NCBI GenBank assembly: GCA_020161245.1
Contig: JAIUOK010000016.1
Coordinates: 1-64,000 of the forward strand
Direction: 5' to 3'
Source: Actinomycetota bacterium
GTDB lineage: Bacteria; Actinomycetota; Actinomycetes; S36-B12; CAIYMF01
DNA: 64,000 bases
In this document: piece by piece, positions 1-8,089 of the stretch
Position numbering within the stretch: the first letter of the stretch is position 1
How the letters are laid out: each line of letters starts with the position of its first letter
Translations under genes and position numbers: made by a program
The notes under the pieces: generated by a model
Told to the model about the DNA's origin: nothing
The model's database searches: none
The model's input: the letters and a program-made list of their open reading frames with translations, nothing else

Positions 1-63
1 GTCCACGCCGTGCAGTCCGATCCCTGGGGACCGGGGTCGGGCCTCCTGTGCTTCGGAGCCTGA

Positions 64-1353
64 TCACCGCAACCTGGGGTCGAGACCCACACCCGCGCTG
101 ACGGGGTCGAACAGGAGGCCGGTGACACCGGTATCGGCCTCGACAAGGGCATCGCCCGCTGACGGGAGCCCCGCCTTCATCGTCGCCCACGCGTCCGCGC
201 CCGTGAGCCCCTGCTTCATTCGCCGTGCGATCTCAGCGGAGACAAGTCCTGCGGCGAACGAGGTGCCGCTCCACGTCGCCCACCCGTCGAACGTGCGGAC
301 GTCGTTCGGGTCGACCACGAAGTCGCCGGTCGCATAGGTGCTGAGCAGGTCCTCCCCCAGCGTCCACACGTCCACCCAGGGACCGAAGTTGCTGAACACC
401 GAGCGCCTGAGACCGCCGGGCACATCGACGACCGACCCCACGGCCACGACGCCGTCGCCTGCGCCGGGCCAGATCGGACGGTCCGAGGCCGGGCAGGTGT
501 CATCCCCGTTGCCGGCCGCAGCAACGACCACGGTCGTGGCAGGCAGCCGCCCGAGCGCTGCGGAGAGAGCCGCCGGCATGCGGTCGTTGTCCGTGTACCC
601 GCCGATGGACATGTTCACCACGCCGACCGGGACGGCGGCGGCAGCGAGCTCCTTGATCTCCTTGCTCACCAACGAGTCGTAGCCCACGCCGTCCGGCGAC
701 AGCACGCGTCCCACGTCGACCCGCAGATCGCCCCCGGACATCCGCTGCAGGAGGCCGAGGATGAAGGTGCCGTGGCCGGCTTGCGACCCCAGGCTCTGGT
801 TCGCAGCTCCCACTGGCCGCAGCTGGTCGACGTCGTCCGCGTCGCGGACAGCTCCGGCCAGGAGGAACTCGGCACTCAGGTCGACGCCGGTATCGAGCAG
901 CGCCGCCGTTGCCGCGCCGGCCCCGGTGATGGGCGGCATCACCGCCCACGGTGCCGCCGGCATCGGCGCACTCGCCGGATCACCGTGGTACTTCGGCGCG
1001 CCGAACAGGGCGTGGTCCACGCTCACGAAGGCCTCGGCCGGATCGTCCCCCGGCTGCAGCGTCCCGCTGATCTCTGCCTCGAGCACGGGCAGCTTGTCCA
1101 AGAGGGCTTCACCGGTCAGCAGCTCGAACGCGTGCAGGCCGAGCTCCGGGAGCCAGCCGAACTCATGGCCGAGGTTGCGGAAGTCGGGCGCTACGAGAAG
1201 GGCGCCGATCCGCTGCAGGGCCAGGTTCGAGATGAGGAACCGGGTCGGGTGGTAGGCGAAGCCGCCGCCGGCGCCGTCCTCGACGACGACGGGGGAGGTC
1301 GACGCCGGGTCGGTGATCCTGGTGAGGCGCTCTGAGCGCCAGAAGTCGGTCAT
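64..1353 (-). CDS. S8 family serine peptidase (subtilase), no signal peptide
   Basis: 429 residues. The subtilase catalytic set is visible: Asp154 in ALLDTGVD, His194 in GHGTF, the oxyanion Asn282 in AAAGNG and nucleophile Ser365 in SGTSFAAG. The first 140 residues precede the catalytic domain and resemble no pro-domain I know. The start (MTDFW) has neither a hydrophobic signal nor a twin-arginine stretch, so the protein is probably cytoplasmic, unlike most subtilases. The ATG is preceded by AAGGGGGT at good spacing. It is the last gene visible at the left edge; upstream (1354-1597) no gene is seen. Substrate and partners are unknown, and further operon members may lie beyond the edge. Confidence 0.88.
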   Translation of the reverse strand: MTDFWRSERLTRITDPASTSPVVVEDGAGGGFAYHPTRFLISNLALQRIGALLVAPDFRNLGHEFGWLPELGLHAFELLTGEALLDKLPVLEAEISGTLQPGDDPAEAFVSVDHALFGAPKYHGDPASAPMPAAPWAVMPPITGAGAATAALLDTGVDLSAEFLLAGAVRDADDVDQLRPVGAANQSLGSQAGHGTFILGLLQRMSGGDLRVDVGRVLSPDGVGYDSLVSKEIKELAAAAVPVGVVNMSIGGYTDNDRMPAALSAALGRLPATTVVVAAAGNGDDTCPASDRPIWPGAGDGVVAVGSVVDVPGGLRRSVFSNFGPWVDVWTLGEDLLSTYATGDFVVDPNDVRTFDGWATWSGTSFAAGLVSAEIARRMKQGLTGADAWATMKAGLPSAGDALVEADTGVTGLLFDPVSAGVGLDPRLR

Positions 1354-1597
1354 GAGGGACCCCCTTGCCTCGCGGCTCCGGTCGCGGGCGCGACGGGCAG
1401 CCGGGGGCCGACGACGCGCGCGGCCTCGTCCCTCAAGAGGCGCGGGGCACCGCCCTGATACATCCCGCGCCGATCGGCCGCTGCCGACCCTGGCCGAACC
1501 GTCCCACTGCGGAGTGCGCGCTGGCGATGACGATCACGGGCCGTACCGCCCACCCGGCCGGGCTAAGGGGGGGCATCCGCGGCCGCCGACCGGCGGG

Positions 1598-1960
1598 TCA
1601 GGTGGCGTCGGGGTCGAAGATCGACGCCTGCTGCTTGTCGGGCAGGCCGTTGCTGCCGCCGCGGCCGGGCGCGGCCGGCGGCTTCGGGGTGCCGGCGGCG
1701 TCGTCGGTGAGGATCGAGGCGGCGAGGCGCCGCGGGTGCAGCTCGCCGATGTCGCGCACGGCCGACTTGAAGTCCTCGGTGACCGAGGGGTCGATCTCTG
1801 CGGCGGCGACGATCTCGCGGCGGGCGCTGGCGGCCTGCTCGCGGATGGTGCGGGTCCAGCTCACCACCGTCGCGATGGCCTTGGGGAGCTTGTCCGGGCC
1901 GAGGATGAGCACGGCGACGATCGCGATGGCGATGAACTCGCCGGCGCCGATGTCGAACAC
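1598..1960 (-). CDS. tatB: Sec-independent protein translocase subunit TatB
   Basis: 120 residues from a GTG start (VFDIGAGEF) preceded by GGGAG. The N-terminal membrane helix (about 3-20) is followed by the GPDKLP hinge (21-26) and an amphipathic helix, then a Pro/Gly-rich acidic tail, which is the TatA/B architecture; FDIGAGEF fits TatB better than TatA. It is the last gene of the sigE-rseA-rseB-like-lmeA-htrA series, matching the mycobacterial order sigE-rseA-htrA-tatB. It would take part in recognising twin-arginine signal peptides with TatC. A small GC hairpin (CCGCC-loop-GGCGG) follows the stop. In 1354-1597, between this stop and the next gene, I see no other coding region. Confidence 0.9.
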   Translation of the reverse strand: MFDIGAGEFIAIAIVAVLILGPDKLPKAIATVVSWTRTIREQAASARREIVAAAEIDPSVTEDFKSAVRDIGELHPRRLAASILTDDAAGTPKPPAAPGRGGSNGLPDKQQASIFDPDAT

Positions 1961-2052
1961 CGCTGCTCCCTGCCGAGAGATCCGTCGGGAAAGCCCTGGG
2001 GGCGCCGGCCGGTGCCGGCGCCCCCAGGGTACGTGCTTCGCTGCGGCCGGGC

Positions 2053-3471
2053 TCAGCCGACCGAGCTGTCGGACCCGAGCGTCACCTCGACGGTCGAGCC
2101 GTCCTGCAGCGTCAGGACGACCTTGTCGCCCGGCGCGTAGGTGCGGATCGCGACGATGAGCTCGGTGGAGTCGGCCACCTGGCGGTCGCCGACCTTGACG
2201 ATGATGTCGCCGTCCTTGAGGCCAGCGGCGGCGGCGGGACCGTCGGCGGTGACCTGCGCGATCTGGGCGCCCTCGCCGGTGTACTGGGTGTTCACCGAGA
2301 CGCCGATGATCGGGTGCGACGACTTCCCGGTCTGGATGATCTCGTCCGCCACGCGCTTGGCCTGGTTGATCGGGATCGAGAAGCCGAGGCCGATCGAGCC
2401 GCTCTGCGCACCCTCGGACGCGCCGAGCGAGGCGATCGCGGAGTTCACGCCGATGACCTTGCCCTCGGCATCGAGCAGCGGGCCGCCGGAGTTGCCGGGG
2501 TTGATCGCGGCGTCGGTCTGGATCGCGTTGATGAAGCTCGACTCGCCCGAGCCGCCGGCGGTGACCGGGCGGTTCAGAGCGCTCACGATGCCGGAGGTGA
2601 CGGTGCCCTCGAGGCCGAGGGGCGAGCCGACGGCGATGGTGGCGTCGCCGACGACGATGCCGTCGGAGTTGCCGAGCGTCGCGGTGGGCAGGCCCGTCTT
2701 GTCGACCTTGATGACGGCGAGGTCGTAGGAGCTGTCGCGGCCGACGATGGTCGCGGGGACCGATGTGCCGTCCTGGAACCGCACGGTCAGCGAGCCGCCG
2801 TTGGCGGCGCCCTCGACGACGTGGTTGTTGGTGAGGATGTAGCCGTCCTCGCGGATCACGAAGCCCGAGCCCGTGCCCCCGCCGCCCTGGCCCTGCTCCT
2901 CGATCTGCACGACGGTCGGCAGCACGGCGGCGGCGACGGCGGCGATGGAGCCCTCGGGGCGGGTCGACAGTGCGGCGTCGGTCTGCGGGAGCACCGAGCC
3001 GGACGACGTGTAGGCGGGCGAGCCGTCGGCGCGCTCGGCGATGGCGTAGGCGCCCACGCCGCCCACGGCACCGGCGAGCAGGCCGGAGGCGACGGCGATG
3101 GCGACGACCTTTCCGGCGCCGCTCCTCTTGGCGGGGGCGGCCACGACCGGCGAGGTCCACGGCGACGACGGCTCGGGGGCGACGAACGGCGGCTCGGTGG
3201 CCAGCGGCGGCTCGAAGCCGGCGCGCTCGCTACCGGGGGCCGGCGGACCGTCGACCCGCGCGGCGGCGTCGGGGGCGGCGAACGCCTCGGTGCCGGGGCG
3301 CTCGGTCACGACGGTGTCGTGCGCGTCTGCGCTCCCGTCGACGGCCAGCGCGCCCGACTGGGTCGGGGACTCGAAGTCCTGGGGGCGCTCGTCGCTCATC
3401 GCATCTCCTGTCGTGTGGACGGAACCCTGGGAGCCGTCCTCGTGGGACGTCTCCGTGTTGCGATCCATCAT
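2053..3471 (-). CDS. htrA: HtrA/DegP-type membrane serine protease with PDZ domain
   Basis: 472 residues. A disordered acidic N-terminus (1-115) is cytoplasmic, one membrane helix lies near 121-143, then an extracytoplasmic trypsin-like domain with His217 (TNNHV), Asp250 (SSYDLAV) and Ser328 (NPGNSGGP), and a C-terminal PDZ domain (about 375-472, IIGV to the end). It acts as envelope chaperone-protease. The ATG-ATG start is preceded by GAGAGGAA; a second well-supported start (MSDERP, residue 25, with AGGAG) would give a shorter tail. It lies between lmeA-like and tatB in the sigE cluster, consistent with control by envelope stress. The gap to the upstream gene (147 bp) could hold its own promoter. 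Confidence 0.93.
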   Translation of the reverse strand: MMDRNTETSHEDGSQGSVHTTGDAMSDERPQDFESPTQSGALAVDGSADAHDTVVTERPGTEAFAAPDAAARVDGPPAPGSERAGFEPPLATEPPFVAPEPSSPWTSPVVAAPAKRSGAGKVVAIAVASGLLAGAVGGVGAYAIAERADGSPAYTSSGSVLPQTDAALSTRPEGSIAAVAAAVLPTVVQIEEQGQGGGGTGSGFVIREDGYILTNNHVVEGAANGGSLTVRFQDGTSVPATIVGRDSSYDLAVIKVDKTGLPTATLGNSDGIVVGDATIAVGSPLGLEGTVTSGIVSALNRPVTAGGSGESSFINAIQTDAAINPGNSGGPLLDAEGKVIGVNSAIASLGASEGAQSGSIGLGFSIPINQAKRVADEIIQTGKSSHPIIGVSVNTQYTGEGAQIAQVTADGPAAAAGLKDGDIIVKVGDRQVADSTELIVAIRTYAPGDKVVLTLQDGSTVEVTLGSDSSVG

Positions 3472-3618
3472 GGGTTCCTCTCTGTTGAGAGCGCTGCGAC
3501 GAACCTGTGAGGGCCCTGAGAACCTGAGCGCCGGCTCACCGGAGGCTCGACTTCCGCTGCGGGGCAACGGATCGCGGCCGACGGTGCGACCGAGGTGGCG
3601 CTGATCACGTACGGCTCC

Positions 3619-4290
3619 TCAGCGGGCGGCGTCGAGATCGACGTCGGTGCCGGTGGCCACGACCTCGACCCCCGCCGGCGTCACGGCGACCGACTGCGGC
3701 GTGAGCCCGAAGGGCAGCTCGCCGAGCGGCTCCACCAGCGAGCGCAGCGCGTCGGTGACGAAGCCCGGCACGCTGTCGCCCTGGATCTCGACGCCGAGCA
3801 GCGTCACCGACCTCAGATCCACCGTGATCGCGCCGTCCTTGACAACCGGCACCACCGCGGCCTCGACCTGCACGGCGCCGGTGAACGAGACCCGCAGCGC
3901 GTCGCCGTCGACGGCGATCTCCCAGCTGTCGCCGAGCTGCGACTGCAGCGTCGAGAGCGGCACGACCGCGCGCGCCTCCATGCGGGCGGCGGTGCGCGGC
4001 TCGGAGGTCGTCACGTCGTCGAGCACCACGGTCACGGAGTCCAGCGTGCCGGACTCGGTCGGCACGTCCTCCATCCGCACGGTCACCTGGTCGAGCGAGC
4101 CGCGGGCCACCTGCGTGAGCACGGGGAACCCGTCGATGTCGGTCTGCACGGAGGTGGCGCCGGGCAGCTCCTTCTGCACCTGCTCGGAGATCTGGTTCTG
4201 GGCGACGGCGACAGCACCGCGGTCGACGACGACGCCGATGGCGAGCAGCGCGAGGACGATGCCGACGAGCACCGTCACGACCTTCCTCAC
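3619..4290 (-). CDS. LmeA-like / DUF2993 phospholipid-binding protein
   Basis: 223 residues starting at a GTG (VRKVV) that overlaps the stop of the upstream RseB-like gene in a GTGA junction, so translation is probably coupled. An N-terminal hydrophobic segment (about 4-22) acts as signal or anchor; the rest is a beta-rich domain typical of DUF2993. In mycobacteria LmeA is a periplasmic phospholipid-binding protein needed for lipomannan elongation. That link is family knowledge; here only membership and export are visible. Its place between RseB-like and htrA suggests it belongs to the envelope-stress response. No catalytic residues are expected. Confidence 0.8.
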   Translation of the reverse strand: MRKVVTVLVGIVLALLAIGVVVDRGAVAVAQNQISEQVQKELPGATSVQTDIDGFPVLTQVARGSLDQVTVRMEDVPTESGTLDSVTVVLDDVTTSEPRTAARMEARAVVPLSTLQSQLGDSWEIAVDGDALRVSFTGAVQVEAAVVPVVKDGAITVDLRSVTLLGVEIQGDSVPGFVTDALRSLVEPLGELPFGLTPQSVAVTPAGVEVVATGTDVDLDAAR

Positions 4291-5438
4291 GAGTCCTGCC
4301 CCGTCACGCGCTCCCAGCCACGCACGACGCGGCCCCAGAACGAGGCGTCCTCGGCGGGCATGCTCGGCGGCAGGGCCGAGAGCACCGAGCCGACGACGTC
4401 GATGGGCCGGGCGGCGTCGTCGGTGACGAGCGTGAGCACCTCGTCCTCGCACTGCCACACGGCGGCGGTGCGGGTCGCGGCCGAGGATCCGCCGCTGACC
4501 CAGGCGTTGAGGCCGTCGATGTCGGTGAGCACGTAGCCGCGGGCGCGCAGCCCGTCGAGGTCCTGCTCCGAGAGCTGGCCGGACAGCGAGAACAGCGACA
4601 CCGTCTCCAGCCCGTCGGAGAACAGCTGGTGGATGACCGGGACCGCCCCGACGGTGCCGGCCGCAGCACGCCGGGTCTCGACGAGGGTGAGGCCGCCGGG
4701 CAGCGACTCCGGGCAGTCGCAGCCGCCCTGGCGGGCCTTCTCGAGCGCAGCCCTCGAGAGGACCTCGCCCCACGCGTCGTCCTGCTCCTTCGCGGCCGCC
4801 TGCTGCACCAGCCCCTTGTCGACCTGGGTGCTCAGGGTCTCGAAGCCGGCACGGTCGCGCACGGCGCCCTTGTCGTCGAGCAGCTCCTTGCGGAGCAGGA
4901 GGCCCGTCTCCTGGTCGAGCCAGAAGCGCGCGGCGACGACGCCGTCCTCCTCGGCCACGACGGCCTCGGCGGGACGGCCGGCCACGGTGGTGTCGAGCGC
5001 GGCCTCGCGCAGGACGCGGTAGTTGGTGGCCAGCAGGTCGAGCTGGCGGCCGGCGTCGGCGAAGGAGCCGGAGCGCCCGTCGGCGGCGTACATCGGCGTG
5101 CGGACGCCGTCGTCGCCGGCGCTCATCGACACCGTGCCGAGGCCGGGCACGTGCAGCAGGGTCGACTCCTGGGTCTGCGAGCCGTCCTCCACCACCACCC
5201 GGCCGGTGTAGGCGACGGTCCGCGACGCGTCGGCCGACCGCTGGAGCAGGCGCACGGCGCTGGCGTCGTCGGGAGTCATCGCGGCCTTGTCGCTCACGCT
5301 CTCGGAGTCGACGTGGCCGGTCCAGCCGGTCCAGCCGTCGCCGGTGCCCGAGGTGGGGGCACCGATCATGGACAGGCCGCACAGGCCGAGGGCCGCCGCC
5401 CCGGCGACGCCGAGGGCGACGAGCATCCGCGCGCTCAC
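4287..5438 (-). CDS. RseB/MucB-domain sigma-E regulatory protein
   Basis: 383 residues from a GTG start 10 nt after the anti-sigma stop; an ATG five codons in is an alternative. Residues 5-27 form a hydrophobic anchor or signal. The block around AVRLLQRSADASRTVAYTG (about 61-79) is the start of the MucB/RseB N-terminal domain, which has a LolA-like lipid-binding fold. The C-terminal half carries a second domain ending near the membrane-stress gene lmeA. In proteobacteria RseB binds the periplasmic part of the anti-sigma factor and senses lipids or misfolded lipoproteins. Placement directly after a transmembrane anti-sigma factor supports that role here by inference. Overlaps the next gene by 4 nt. 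Confidence 0.8.
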   Translation of the reverse strand: MSARMLVALGVAGAAALGLCGLSMIGAPTSGTGDGWTGWTGHVDSESVSDKAAMTPDDASAVRLLQRSADASRTVAYTGRVVVEDGSQTQESTLLHVPGLGTVSMSAGDDGVRTPMYAADGRSGSFADAGRQLDLLATNYRVLREAALDTTVAGRPAEAVVAEEDGVVAARFWLDQETGLLLRKELLDDKGAVRDRAGFETLSTQVDKGLVQQAAAKEQDDAWGEVLSRAALEKARQGGCDCPESLPGGLTLVETRRAAAGTVGAVPVIHQLFSDGLETVSLFSLSGQLSEQDLDGLRARGYVLTDIDGLNAWVSGGSSAATRTAAVWQCEDEVLTLVTDDAARPIDVVGSVLSALPPSMPAEDASFWGRVVRGWERVTGQDS

Positions 5439-5448
5439 GTCGGGGTGC

Positions 5449-6060
5449 TCACGGGGACTGCGTGGACGACACCCCGGCGAACGCGGCGGTCACGACCTGC
5501 GGGCCCGCGAAGGGCATCCGGCGGGTGGAGGCGGAGTGCTCGGCGGTGAGGGCGTCGACGACAGGGGCGATGGACGGGGACGGGGCGGGCGCCGGACCGG
5601 ACACCGCGGCGGGCGCGCCGGTGACGGTGAACGCGACCGCCACGGCCACGGCGCCGACCGCCGAGCCGACGGCGGCGCGGGTGCGGCGCCGGCGCGAGGC
5701 GGAGGGACGGGCCGGAGCGGTCGGGGCGGAGGGCCGGACGCCGGCAGCACCCGCCGGACGGGTGCTGCCCGCCACGGCCTGCGCCGGGATGGCGGCGGCG
5801 GGCTCGGCGGGGCCGGGCTCGGACTCGGAGAACGGGATGGCCTGCAGGCGGCCGAGCAGGCCCGCGGGCATGCCGGGCACGTCCTCGCGCAGGGCGGCGG
5901 ACGCCGCACGCTGGGTGTCGAGGGAGACCCGGCAGCGCTCGCACACAGCCACGTGGGCGAACGCCTTCTCGGCCTCGGCCGGTGCCATCCGCCCGTCGGC
6001 GAGATCGGCGACACGGTCGCCGAGGCAGCCCGAGGAGTGCGAGAAGCCGGGAACGGTCAC
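5449..6060 (-). CDS. rseA: Transmembrane zinc-associated anti-sigma factor (RseA-like)
   Basis: 203 residues. The GTG start overlaps the sigE stop (GTGA), so the two are translationally coupled as expected for sigma/anti-sigma pairs. An N-terminal anti-sigma domain carries the zinc motif H36-x3-C40-x2-C43 (HVAVCERC). A Pro/Ala-rich linker and a basic RRRR stretch lead to one membrane segment (about 128-150) and a short extracytoplasmic tail of about 50 residues. The protein should hold SigE at the membrane until released, by redox at the zinc site, phosphorylation or proteolysis. Mycobacterial RseA is shorter and lacks this clear membrane segment, so the membrane-anchored layout here, next to an RseB-like gene, is closer to the RseA/RseB logic of proteobacteria. 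Confidence 0.9.
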   Translation of the reverse strand: MTVPGFSHSSGCLGDRVADLADGRMAPAEAEKAFAHVAVCERCRVSLDTQRAASAALREDVPGMPAGLLGRLQAIPFSESEPGPAEPAAAIPAQAVAGSTRPAGAAGVRPSAPTAPARPSASRRRRTRAAVGSAVGAVAVAVAFTVTGAPAAVSGPAPAPSPSIAPVVDALTAEHSASTRRMPFAGPQVVTAAFAGVSSTQSP

Positions 6061-6707
6061 GCCGCGCCTCCGGCGGCGGATCCGCGCAGCGGCAGGCGGG
6101 CCGCGGTGCGGGGGGTGCGGTGGGCCAGGGCCTCGCGCAGCGCCGCACGGCCGCGGTGGATGCGCGAGCGCACCGTGCCGAGCTTGATGCCCAGCACGTC
6201 GGAGATCTCCTCGTAGGTCATGCCCTCGACGTCGCAGAGCACGACGGCGACGCGGAAGTCCGGGTGCAGGGCGTCGAGCGCCTCCTGCACGTCGGCGTCG
6301 TACGCGCGATCGTCGATGAGCTGCGCCGGGCCGGGCTCGCGCGTAGCGAGGCGGTCGGCGGCGTCCTCGGGCAGGCCGTCGAAGCGGATCCGGGCCTTGC
6401 GGCGCACCTGGTCGAGGAAGAGGTTGGTGGTGATGCGGTGCAGCCAGCCCTCCATGCTCCCCGGCGTGTACTGCGAGAGGGAGCGGAAGACGCGGACGAA
6501 GACCTCCTGCGTGAGGTCCTCGGCGTCGTGCTGGTTGCCCGTGAGGCGGTAGGCGAGGCGGTACACGCGAGGGCCGTGGTCGCGGACGACGTCGTCCCAC
6601 GAGGGCGCCACCGGCGGCTCGGCCTCGAGCGCGGGCACGGCGGCAGCGGCGTCGGCGGGCGCGTGCCCGGCCAGGACGTCGTCGGACTGCTCCCGGATGT
6701 CGCTCAT
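6057..6707 (-). CDS. sigE: ECF RNA polymerase sigma factor SigE
   Basis: 216 residues. Region 2 runs from [15 protein letters not shown] through the [10 protein letters not shown] motif to [12 protein letters not shown]; region 4 holds a helix-turn-helix ([24 protein letters not shown]). Start chosen at MSDIREQ because GGGAGGG sits just upstream; an ATG 22 codons earlier is in frame but has a poor ribosome site. It heads the series sigE > rseA > rseB-like > lmeA-like > htrA > tatB and is divergent from an O-methyltransferase gene, the same arrangement as Rv1220c-Rv1224 in M. tuberculosis as I recall it. It should direct the extracytoplasmic stress regulon, probably including itself. Confidence 0.93.
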   Translation of the reverse strand: MSDIREQSDDVLAGHAPADAAAAVPALEAEPPVAPSWDDVVRDHGPRVYRLAYRLTGNQHDAEDLTQEVFVRVFRSLSQYTPGSMEGWLHRITTNLFLDQVRRKARIRFDGLPEDAADRLATREPGPAQLIDDRAYDADVQEALDALHPDFRVAVVLCDVEGMTYEEISDVLGIKLGTVRSRIHRGRAALREALAHRTPRTAARLPLRGSAAGGAA

Positions 6708-7014
6708 GGTGCCCTCCCCCGGCCGCGGGAGGGATGCGGCCGCCGCACCCGTCCACTCGGCCGTGGCCACCATCGTGCACTCCCTCGAGCACCTGCGCGA
6801 ACCGCCGACGCTGAGAGTTCGCTGTGAGCGCGCGGCATGCGCGCCCGAACGGCCCAGTCGCCGGGGGCGGGCCCCCGGCCCGTCGCAGGAAGGGACGAAT
6901 GCGTGAGGCCGACGGTTCCCGCGCTGGTCAGGCAGGGTCGGCCCGGGCCCGGACCGGGGGCGGGGTGGCCGGGTTCGCGCGCAGCGACGGGCCCGGCACC
7001 GCTAGCCTCGCGCC
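6708..7014. promoter_or_regulatory. Divergent control region between sigE and the O-methyltransferase
   Basis: 307 bp without a convincing gene. On the minus strand a possible ECF-type promoter, GAAC and GTT separated by 14 nt (6800-6820), lies about 90 nt upstream of the sigE start; its spacing is one or two nt short of the usual GGAAC/GTT arrangement, so it is only a candidate for autoregulation. A perfect 8-bp GC palindrome (CCGGGGGC / GCCCCCGG) lies at 6861-6878. The right end carries the TAGCCT box of the methyltransferase. A reading frame starting at 6899 behind AGGAAGGGA runs into the methyltransferase in another frame and is not supported. Confidence 0.35.
7003..7008 (+). promoter_or_regulatory. 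-10 box (TAGCCT), leaderless start
   Basis: TAGCCT lies 6 nt upstream of the GTG of the O-methyltransferase. No Shine-Dalgarno sequence is present between them, so transcription probably starts at or next to the start codon. Confidence 0.5.
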
Positions 7015-7677
7015 GTGGACACCGACGCCCGAGCGCTGGCCGCCTTCCGCGCCAGCTGGGAGTACGCCGAGGCCTATGTCGCCGAGGACTCCGTCCTCGC
7101 CGACGCCCGAGCGCGCGCCGAGGAGGTCGGCTGCGTCCCGATCCACCCTGGCGGCGGCGCCGCCCTGCGACTGCTGGCGGCGCTCCTCGACGCCCGCCAC
7201 GTGGTCGAGATCGGCACGGGCACCGGCGTGTCCGGCCTCTGGCTGCTGCGCGGCATGCGCCCGGACGGCGTCCTGACCTCGGTCGACGTCGAGGCCGAGC
7301 ACCAGCGCCACGCGCGCGAGGCCTTCGCCGCCGAGGGGGTGGCGGCGTCGCGCGCCCGCCTCATCAGCGGCCGCGCGCTGGAGGTGCTGCCCCGGCTCGC
7401 CGACGGCGCCTACGACCTCGTCCTCGTCGACGGCGACAAGTCCGAGTACGGCGAGTACGTCGAGCAGGCCGCCCGCCTGCTGCGCCCGGGCGGCGTCATG
7501 GCGATCGACAACAGCCTCTGGCACGACAAGGTGGCCGACCCCGCCCAGCGCGACCCCGACACCATCGCCATCCGCGGCGTCGTCACCTCGCTGCGCGACG
7601 ACGAGCGCTGGACCGTGGCGCTGCTGCCGGTCGGCGACGGCCTGCTCACCGCGGTGCGCCGCCCCGACGCCGTCTGA
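7015..7677 (+). CDS. SAM-dependent O-methyltransferase (Rv1220c-like, class I)
   Basis: 220 residues. The SAM-binding loop is VVEIGTGTG (63-71), with the acidic D91 ending beta-2. The divalent metal and catalytic residues of the COMT/CCoAMT group are seen at Asp139 (VLVDGDK), Asp165 and Asn166 (AIDN). It belongs to the small-molecule O-methyltransferase family 3; the substrate is unknown. The GTG start has no ribosome site but a TAGCCT box 6 nt upstream, so it appears leaderless. Its position divergent from sigE is conserved with M. tuberculosis, suggesting a long-standing functional or regulatory association. Confidence 0.9.
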   Translation: MDTDARALAAFRASWEYAEAYVAEDSVLADARARAEEVGCVPIHPGGGAALRLLAALLDARHVVEIGTGTGVSGLWLLRGMRPDGVLTSVDVEAEHQRHAREAFAAEGVAASRARLISGRALEVLPRLADGAYDLVLVDGDKSEYGEYVEQAARLLRPGGVMAIDNSLWHDKVADPAQRDPDTIAIRGVVTSLRDDERWTVALLPVGDGLLTAVRRPDAV

Positions 7678-7761
7678 CCTGCTGCTCCGCCCCCTGGCGC
7701 CGGCCCGGGCCCCGGAGGCCGCGCCGACCCCCAGTTGTCGCGAGCACACCGCGTGATCAGG

Positions 7762-7767
7762 GATAAT
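7762..7767 (+). promoter_or_regulatory. Probable -10 element (GATAAT) of the DUF3117 gene
   Basis: GATAAT differs from the consensus at one position and stands out in this GC-rich sequence. TTGTCG at 7735-7740 is the nearest -35-like hexamer but is 21 bp away, so the -35 is uncertain. A leader of about 70 nt would follow. Confidence 0.45.
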
Positions 7768-7845
7768 GGACGCGGTCGTCCGGCCGACGAGGCCGGACCG
7801 TGGTGCTCCGGCACCGATCCGTACGTTCGTCAGAAGGGGTGCAGC

Positions 7846-8013
7846 ATGGCCGCCATGAAGCCGCGAACGGGCGATGGCCCGCTCGAGGTCACCAAGGAGG
7901 GTCGCGGCATCGTGATGCGCGTCCCGCTCGAGGGCGGCGGCCGTCTCGTCGTCGAGCTCACGCCCGACGAGGCCCGCGACCTCGGCGCCCAGCTCACCGG
8001 CGTGGCCGGCTGA
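7846..8013 (+). CDS. DUF3117 family small protein (Rv1211-like)
   Basis: 55 residues (MAAMKPRTGDGPLEV...). The ATG is preceded by AAGGGGT at good spacing; a longer frame upstream looks non-coding. The sequence is almost wholly the DUF3117 domain, a short beta-strand-rich protein that is strongly conserved in Actinobacteria but has no known function as far as I know. In M. tuberculosis the homologue (Rv1211) sits beside tagA (Rv1210); here tagA is again next door, convergent, on the other side of a strong hairpin. No membrane segment, no cysteines. Confidence 0.88.
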   Translation: MAAMKPRTGDGPLEVTKEGRGIVMRVPLEGGGRLVVELTPDEARDLGAQLTGVAG

Positions 8014-8039
8014 CCTGCAGCGCAGCACAGCACAACCTC

Positions 8040-8072
8040 CAGGAGCCCCGGTCCGGCGGACCGGGGCTCCTG
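8040..8072. terminator. Bidirectional terminator between DUF3117 and tagA
   Basis: Perfect 15-bp stem (8040-8054 with 8058-8072) and a 3-nt loop, between two convergent genes. No T-run follows, as is usual in high-GC actinobacteria. Confidence 0.8.
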
Positions 8073-8089
8073 CACGTCCGGGCCGGCCC

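Noticed and set aside
6800-6820. GAAC/GTT pair upstream of sigE as a firm SigE autoregulatory promoter
   Set aside because: The 14-nt spacing is shorter than usual for ECF promoters of this type, so it is only mentioned as a candidate.
6899-7276. A plus-strand frame starting with ATG behind a good AGGAAGGGA
   Set aside because: It runs into the O-methyltransferase gene in another frame and has no protein-like composition; the ribosome site looks accidental.
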